Part shown: positions 60,641 through 64,000 of the stretch, in pieces
Numbering within the stretch: position 1 is the stretch's first letter
Layout of the letters: the number at the start of each line of letters is the position of its first letter
Assembly: GCA_900143635.1 (NCBI GenBank)
Contig: FREY01000002.1
Coordinates: 318,429-382,428, forward strand
Length of the DNA stretch: 64,000 nt
Origin: Rhodobacteraceae bacterium Alg231-04
Lineage (GTDB): Bacteria; Pseudomonadota; Alphaproteobacteria; Rhodobacterales; Rhodobacteraceae
Direction: 5' to 3'
Made by a program: the position numbers and the translations under genes
Notes under the pieces: generated by a model
What the model was told of the DNA's origin: nothing
Databases searched by the model: none
The model's input: only the letters and a program-made list of their open reading frames with translations

Positions 60641-62647
60641 CTATTCGGCGGCGACCCTTGGCCGACCTGAGGCTTCGGCAGTCAGTGTGGCCTCGACAAA
60701 CACCGACTGGCCTTCGACCTCTGCGGTGCGGATGTCGCGTTCGAAATGCACATGGATATCTTCCGCCCCGGCAGTCTCTGCGGCGCTTCGGGCGTCGTTT
60801 GCCAATGCGTCTTCCAATGCCAGCAGCGCCTCGTCCGAGCCGCTGAAATCCAGTGGTCCCTGTTCCAGATGCACCCGGAACCGCCCCTCGGAGGGAGAGG
60901 TCACAGTGCCGCTGCGTCGCATGGTGACCCGGCCCACAACCGCACCGATTGCATTGGCCACCCCGGCGTGCTGCGGCAGGATCATTCGGCAATGCAGCCG
61001 TTCCCCCACCGCTGGATAATAGCTGGGCGCAGAGGCACCAAGCCCAACAACATCGGTATTCAGAGACGCATCAAGCGCCAGAATACCGCGGTGACCCGCC
61101 AGCGCCTTTTGCATCAGAACATGGCGCGCCAGATCGGCAGGCGGCAGGTCAAACGCATCACCTTCCTCGGCAAAAGCAGTCTCTAATAAGGTCAATGCGG
61201 TCTGTTCGGTCAGCTGATCTACGATCATCTGCGCCAAAACCTCGGCCGATGGCGCAAGTCTGTTTCCGTCACCACCACGACGGCGCGCAAAAAGTGTCAG
61301 CGCTTTTTCGGCTGCCTCCCGGTCCCAGCTGTCCACCCGTGCCAGCATATGGCTGGCGTCAGACGGAGTGACCCCGGCGACCTGCACCAGACCGCGGTCC
61401 ACCAGCCGGTTCAGCGCCCCCTGTTCCATCCGGGTGCGCAGAATGGCCCCCAGCGGATGCACCGCTTCGCCGATCCGCTCCAGCACCGTGGCCTCACGCG
61501 GGCTGAGCCCGCCAGCGGGCACGCCTGGAAGGGCGCGCACAAACCGGCCGTCATATTCACCGGTCGCGCTTTGCGCCAATTGATTGTCGAGGGCAGCGTG
61601 CACCACGTCCGGCGCTTCGCTGGCAATCAGCGCAACAGGCACAACCCGGCGTGGCCCAAGGAACAGCGTGGTTTTCAGACCTTCTGATTGAACGTGAACC
61701 TGACTGTCACCGCCAAGCCCCGTTGTACGCATCGCAACCGCTTCGACCATGGTGCGAAAGGCGCCGACGCGGGCGCCCTCGGGGTCGATTGCCGGCTTGC
61801 CATCGCGCAGCAGCGCCACATCCGTGGTGGTGCCGCCAATATCGGACACCAGCGCCTGATCGGCACCGGTCATCCAGCGCGCGCCGACGATCGAGGCGGC
61901 AGGCCCCGACAGGATTGTTTCAATCGGACGTTCACGCGCCTGTTCGGCTGACATCAGGGCCCCGTCACCGCGTACCACCATCATGGGTGCGGTGATCCCA
62001 AGGTCGACCAGCGTGTCTTGGGCGCGGCCAATCAGCCGGTCGATCATACCAATGAGCCGTGCATTCAGAACCGCAGTTACCGCCCGTTTCGGCCCGTTCA
62101 GCTTGGCCGACAATTGGTGCGAACAGGTGACCGGCTTGCCGGTTGCCGCCGCGATGATCCGCGCCGCCTCTGCCTCATGGGCGGGGTTTCTGGTGGCAAA
62201 TACGCCAGCCACGGCAAAACCGGTCACGCCCTCTGTTTCAGTCTCTAAAAAGGTGCGAATGGCCTCCACATCCAGCGGCGCGGCCTCTGCGCCGGCATGG
62301 GTATGTCCGCCTTCTATCACCGCCGCCGGATCTCCCTTCAGGGCATCGCGCAGCCCGTGCCGGTCCAGATCTGCCGCCTTGAAGCCAATATAGATGAGCG
62401 CCACCCGGCCACCCTGTCCCTCGACTAGCGCATTGGTGGCCAATGTGGTCGACAAAGACGCGAGTGAGATTTCCTCGGGTCCGACACCCGCCTCGGCCAG
62501 TACAGCGCGCACAGCGGCACCGACGCCGATGGCCAGGTCGGCCCGCGTGGTCAGCGACTTGGCCGAGGATATGACCTCGCGCTCGTCGCGGATCAGCACC
62601 GCATCCGTGTAGGTTCCGCCGGTATCAACGCCAAGCAGCAGGGCCAT
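60641..62647 (-). CDS. hyuA: Hydantoinase/oxoprolinase A-type protein
   Basis: A 668-residue HyuA-like ATPase subunit of hydantoinase/oxoprolinase complexes. ATP-binding GVDTGGTYTDAVLI is at the start, with later LVSDIGGTTTDVALLRDGKP. ATG 62647 was chosen for MALLLGVDTGG; the frame runs 60 bases further upstream without conserved residues. The usual HyuB partner is not visible on either side, so either it is elsewhere or this protein acts alone. Substrate cannot be deduced (5-oxoproline or hydantoins are family examples). Its stop is adjacent to the convergent sulfotransferase gene's stop. Confidence 0.9.
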   Translation of the reverse strand: MALLLGVDTGGTYTDAVLIRDEREVISSAKSLTTRADLAIGVGAAVRAVLAEAGVGPEEISLASLSTTLATNALVEGQGGRVALIYIGFKAADLDRHGLRDALKGDPAAVIEGGHTHAGAEAAPLDVEAIRTFLETETEGVTGFAVAGVFATRNPAHEAEAARIIAAATGKPVTCSHQLSAKLNGPKRAVTAVLNARLIGMIDRLIGRAQDTLVDLGITAPMMVVRGDGALMSAEQARERPIETILSGPAASIVGARWMTGADQALVSDIGGTTTDVALLRDGKPAIDPEGARVGAFRTMVEAVAMRTTGLGGDSQVHVQSEGLKTTLFLGPRRVVPVALIASEAPDVVHAALDNQLAQSATGEYDGRFVRALPGVPAGGLSPREATVLERIGEAVHPLGAILRTRMEQGALNRLVDRGLVQVAGVTPSDASHMLARVDSWDREAAEKALTLFARRRGGDGNRLAPSAEVLAQMIVDQLTEQTALTLLETAFAEEGDAFDLPPADLARHVLMQKALAGHRGILALDASLNTDVVGLGASAPSYYPAVGERLHCRMILPQHAGVANAIGAVVGRVTMRRSGTVTSPSEGRFRVHLEQGPLDFSGSDEALLALEDALANDARSAAETAGAEDIHVHFERDIRTAEVEGQSVFVEATLTAEASGRPRVAAE

Positions 62648-62722
62648 GAGGGGGTCTCCAATTTCCGTTCGCCTGCCCGGTTTAACGCCTGAATGCGGCG
62701 CGTCCACCCCGTCAGCGACACA

Positions 62723-63766
62723 TCAGCCCAGTCGCGCCGACGCCCAGACCGCTGCATCGGCCACAGCCGGGTCAGGATCAGCCACCAGCGTCTGCGCATG
62801 GGGGTGCAGCGCCGCATCTCCCGAGTTGCCAATGGCATAGAGCACATTGCGCACAAACCGATCCCGCCCGATCCGCTTGATCGGCGAGCCCGAGAACATG
62901 GTGCGAAACTCGGCGTCATCCAAATGCACAAGATCCGCCAGTTTCGGGGCATTCAGCTCGGCGCGCGCGGCATAACGCATGTCGCTGGCGGCGACGGCAA
63001 ACTTGTTCCATGGGCAGGCCGCCAGACAATCATCACAGCCGTAGATATGATTGCCCAGTTTGGCGCGCAGTTCCTCTGCTACCGGGCCTTTATGTTCAAT
63101 CGTCAGGTAGGAAATGCAGCGGCGCGCATCGACCTGATAGGGGGCTGGGAAAGCATCGGTTGGGCAGCTGTCCAAACAAGAGCGGCAGGATCCGCAGCGG
63201 TCTGGTTCGGGATCATCCGCAGGCAGTTCCAATGTGGTAAAAACAGAGCCTAAAAAGGCCCAATTGCCCCAATCCCGGCTCACCAGATTGCTGTGTTTGC
63301 CCTGCCAGCCCAGCCCGGCAGCCTGTCCCAGCGCCTTTTCAGGCACCGGTGCCGTGTCGACAAACACCTTCACCCGCGTGGCGTCCCCGGCCTCGGCAAT
63401 CAGCCAGCGTGCCAGCCGTTTCAGCCGTTTCTTGACCAGGTCGTGATAGTCCTTGTTGCGGGCATAAACAGAAACCGCCCCGCGATCGGCCATGCCAAGA
63501 ACCGCCATCGGATCTTCGTCGGGCGAATAGCTTTCGGCCAGCATGATCACTGACCGTGCCTCGGGCCAGAGCGCGGCCGGGTTGCCCCGCCAGTGCATCC
63601 GCTCTTCCATCCATCCCATCTGCCCGTGGTAGCCGGCCTCAACATAGCCCTGCAGCCGGGCGGGAACCTGCGGCACATCCCAGGGCCGACAGATTTTGGC
63701 TGACACAAATCCCTCCGATAGGGCCTGCGCCACAAGCGCGTCTTTCAGGTCGGATCCGCTCTTCAT
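62723..63766 (-). CDS. queG: Epoxyqueuosine reductase
   Basis: QueG reduces epoxyqueuosine to queuosine in tRNA, using cobalamin and two iron-sulfur clusters. The 347-residue protein shows the two 4Fe-4S ferredoxin cysteine sets: [16 protein letters not shown] and [13 protein letters not shown], each with CxxCxxC and a distal Cys. A C-terminal HEAT-like segment with [18 protein letters not shown] follows. It lies downstream of a GST gene on the same strand, separated by repeat copy D, and upstream of hyuA with a 75-base gap. Confidence 0.96.
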   Translation of the reverse strand: MKSGSDLKDALVAQALSEGFVSAKICRPWDVPQVPARLQGYVEAGYHGQMGWMEERMHWRGNPAALWPEARSVIMLAESYSPDEDPMAVLGMADRGAVSVYARNKDYHDLVKKRLKRLARWLIAEAGDATRVKVFVDTAPVPEKALGQAAGLGWQGKHSNLVSRDWGNWAFLGSVFTTLELPADDPEPDRCGSCRSCLDSCPTDAFPAPYQVDARRCISYLTIEHKGPVAEELRAKLGNHIYGCDDCLAACPWNKFAVAASDMRYAARAELNAPKLADLVHLDDAEFRTMFSGSPIKRIGRDRFVRNVLYAIGNSGDAALHPHAQTLVADPDPAVADAAVWASARLG

Positions 63767-63767
63767 C

Positions 63768-63833
63768 TTGCTAAAAATATCCTCGGGGGTGAATTGGGCC
63801 CGTCAGGGCGCAAGAGGGGGCAGACGGCCCCCG
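63768..63833. repeat. Intergenic repeat copy D
   Basis: Begins TTGCTAAAAATATCCTCGGG and continues GGGTGAATTGGG, then GCAAGAGGGGGC and GGCCCCC. It closely matches copy B (minus strand, 2163 to 2100). It fills the gap between queG and the GST gene and starts one base after the queG start codon. Confidence 0.6.
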
Positions 63834-63846
63834 TCCCACTATCCTA

Positions 63847-64000
63847 TCAGAAATCGAGGTCAGCGTAATGTGGCGGCGGGCGGAACCCCGGCACCTGATC
63901 GGCGAGGATTGACCGGAAGGCAGGTCGCGATTTGATCTTGGCGTACCAATCCTTCACCGCTGCCGACCGGTTCCAGTCCACATCCGAAATATAATCCAGC
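63847..64000 (-). CDS. Glutathione S-transferase, C-terminal end (partial)
   Basis: A minus-strand frame runs off the right edge and ends with TGA at 63847-63849. The roughly 51 visible residues include DVDWNRSAAVKDWYAKIKSR and PAFRSILADQVPGFRPPPHYADLDF, typical of the alpha-helical C-terminus of bacterial glutathione S-transferases that close with a proline-rich tail. Only the 3' end is present; the thioredoxin-like N-terminal domain with the catalytic residue lies outside. The gene is upstream of queG on the same strand. Confidence 0.85.
   Translation of the reverse strand, partial: LDYISDVDWNRSAAVKDWYAKIKSRPAFRSILADQVPGFRPPPHYADLDF

Overview
The window is a chromosomal segment from an alphaproteobacterium of the Rhodobacteraceae, most likely the Roseobacter group. 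Indications are the GC-rich coding sequence; the order rimP-nusA-ylxR/L7Ae-infB; a divergent HPt / REC-PP2C pair; a NavBac sodium channel with a TLESWSM filter; a pseudoazurin; and intergenic repeats carrying AAATACTCC or AAAATATCC followed by GC-rich palindromes. I see no rRNA, tRNA, CRISPR array, prophage, IS element or integrase. It reads as stable core genome with a surface-glycan locus at the right end. Species assignment is inference; there is no 16S here.

Layout. 0-9 kb: end of malic enzyme (maeB), a PfkB sugar kinase, msrA, argG overlapping a DUF1810 gene, a secreted Asn/Gly-repeat protein, ilvA, the HPt and REC-PP2C regulators, and a Nudix hydrolase. 9-16 kb: hslO, CoA-type Nudix and cca in an overlapping chain, then a long 5' leader with an eight-codon aromatic uORF between two hairpins, followed by two translationally coupled ABC exporter half-transporters. 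16-20 kb: a TrmA/RlmD-type RNA methyltransferase, the sodium channel, two YkuD L,D-transpeptidases around a CAP-domain lipoprotein, and a 60-residue small membrane protein. 20-30 kb: a three-domain kinase / M23 peptidase / class-III aminotransferase fusion, hemH, an NDUFAF5-like methyltransferase divergent from comF, grxC-nitrilase-marR, ubiG divergent from pip, and a half-length SBP_bac_5 protein. 30-36 kb: the rimP-nusA-ylxR-infB operon between two terminators, then a newly called 44-residue gene. 36-46 kb: parvulin-argJ-mutT divergent from secA, two secreted proteins (one a substrate-binding/OmpA fusion), and radC. 45-50 kb: dnaK-dnaJ with a terminator, alkB and pseudoazurin. 50-61 kb: envelope and glycan genes. 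61-64 kb: hyuA, queG and the 3' end of a glutathione S-transferase gene.

How the genes fit together. The 50.1-60.6 kb block is the most coherent system. It has an SH3 protein coupled to a polysaccharide ABC permease, divergent from cysQ (PAP phosphatase) and kdsB (CMP-Kdo); then galU and galE (UDP-glucose and UDP-galactose); two paralogous family-2 glycosyltransferases; a GT14-like transferase with a long C-terminal extension; and a protein with two sulfotransferase modules. This is what export of a sulfated, possibly Kdo-anchored capsule would need, with CysQ removing the PAP by-product. The ABC ATPase, outer-membrane export and polymerase genes are not in the window.

The strongest candidates for something undescribed are the leader-peptide architecture ahead of the ABC exporter pair (about 11.75-11.93 kb), the kinase-peptidase-phospholyase fusion (20.1-23.1 kb), and the double sulfotransferase with its glycan locus.
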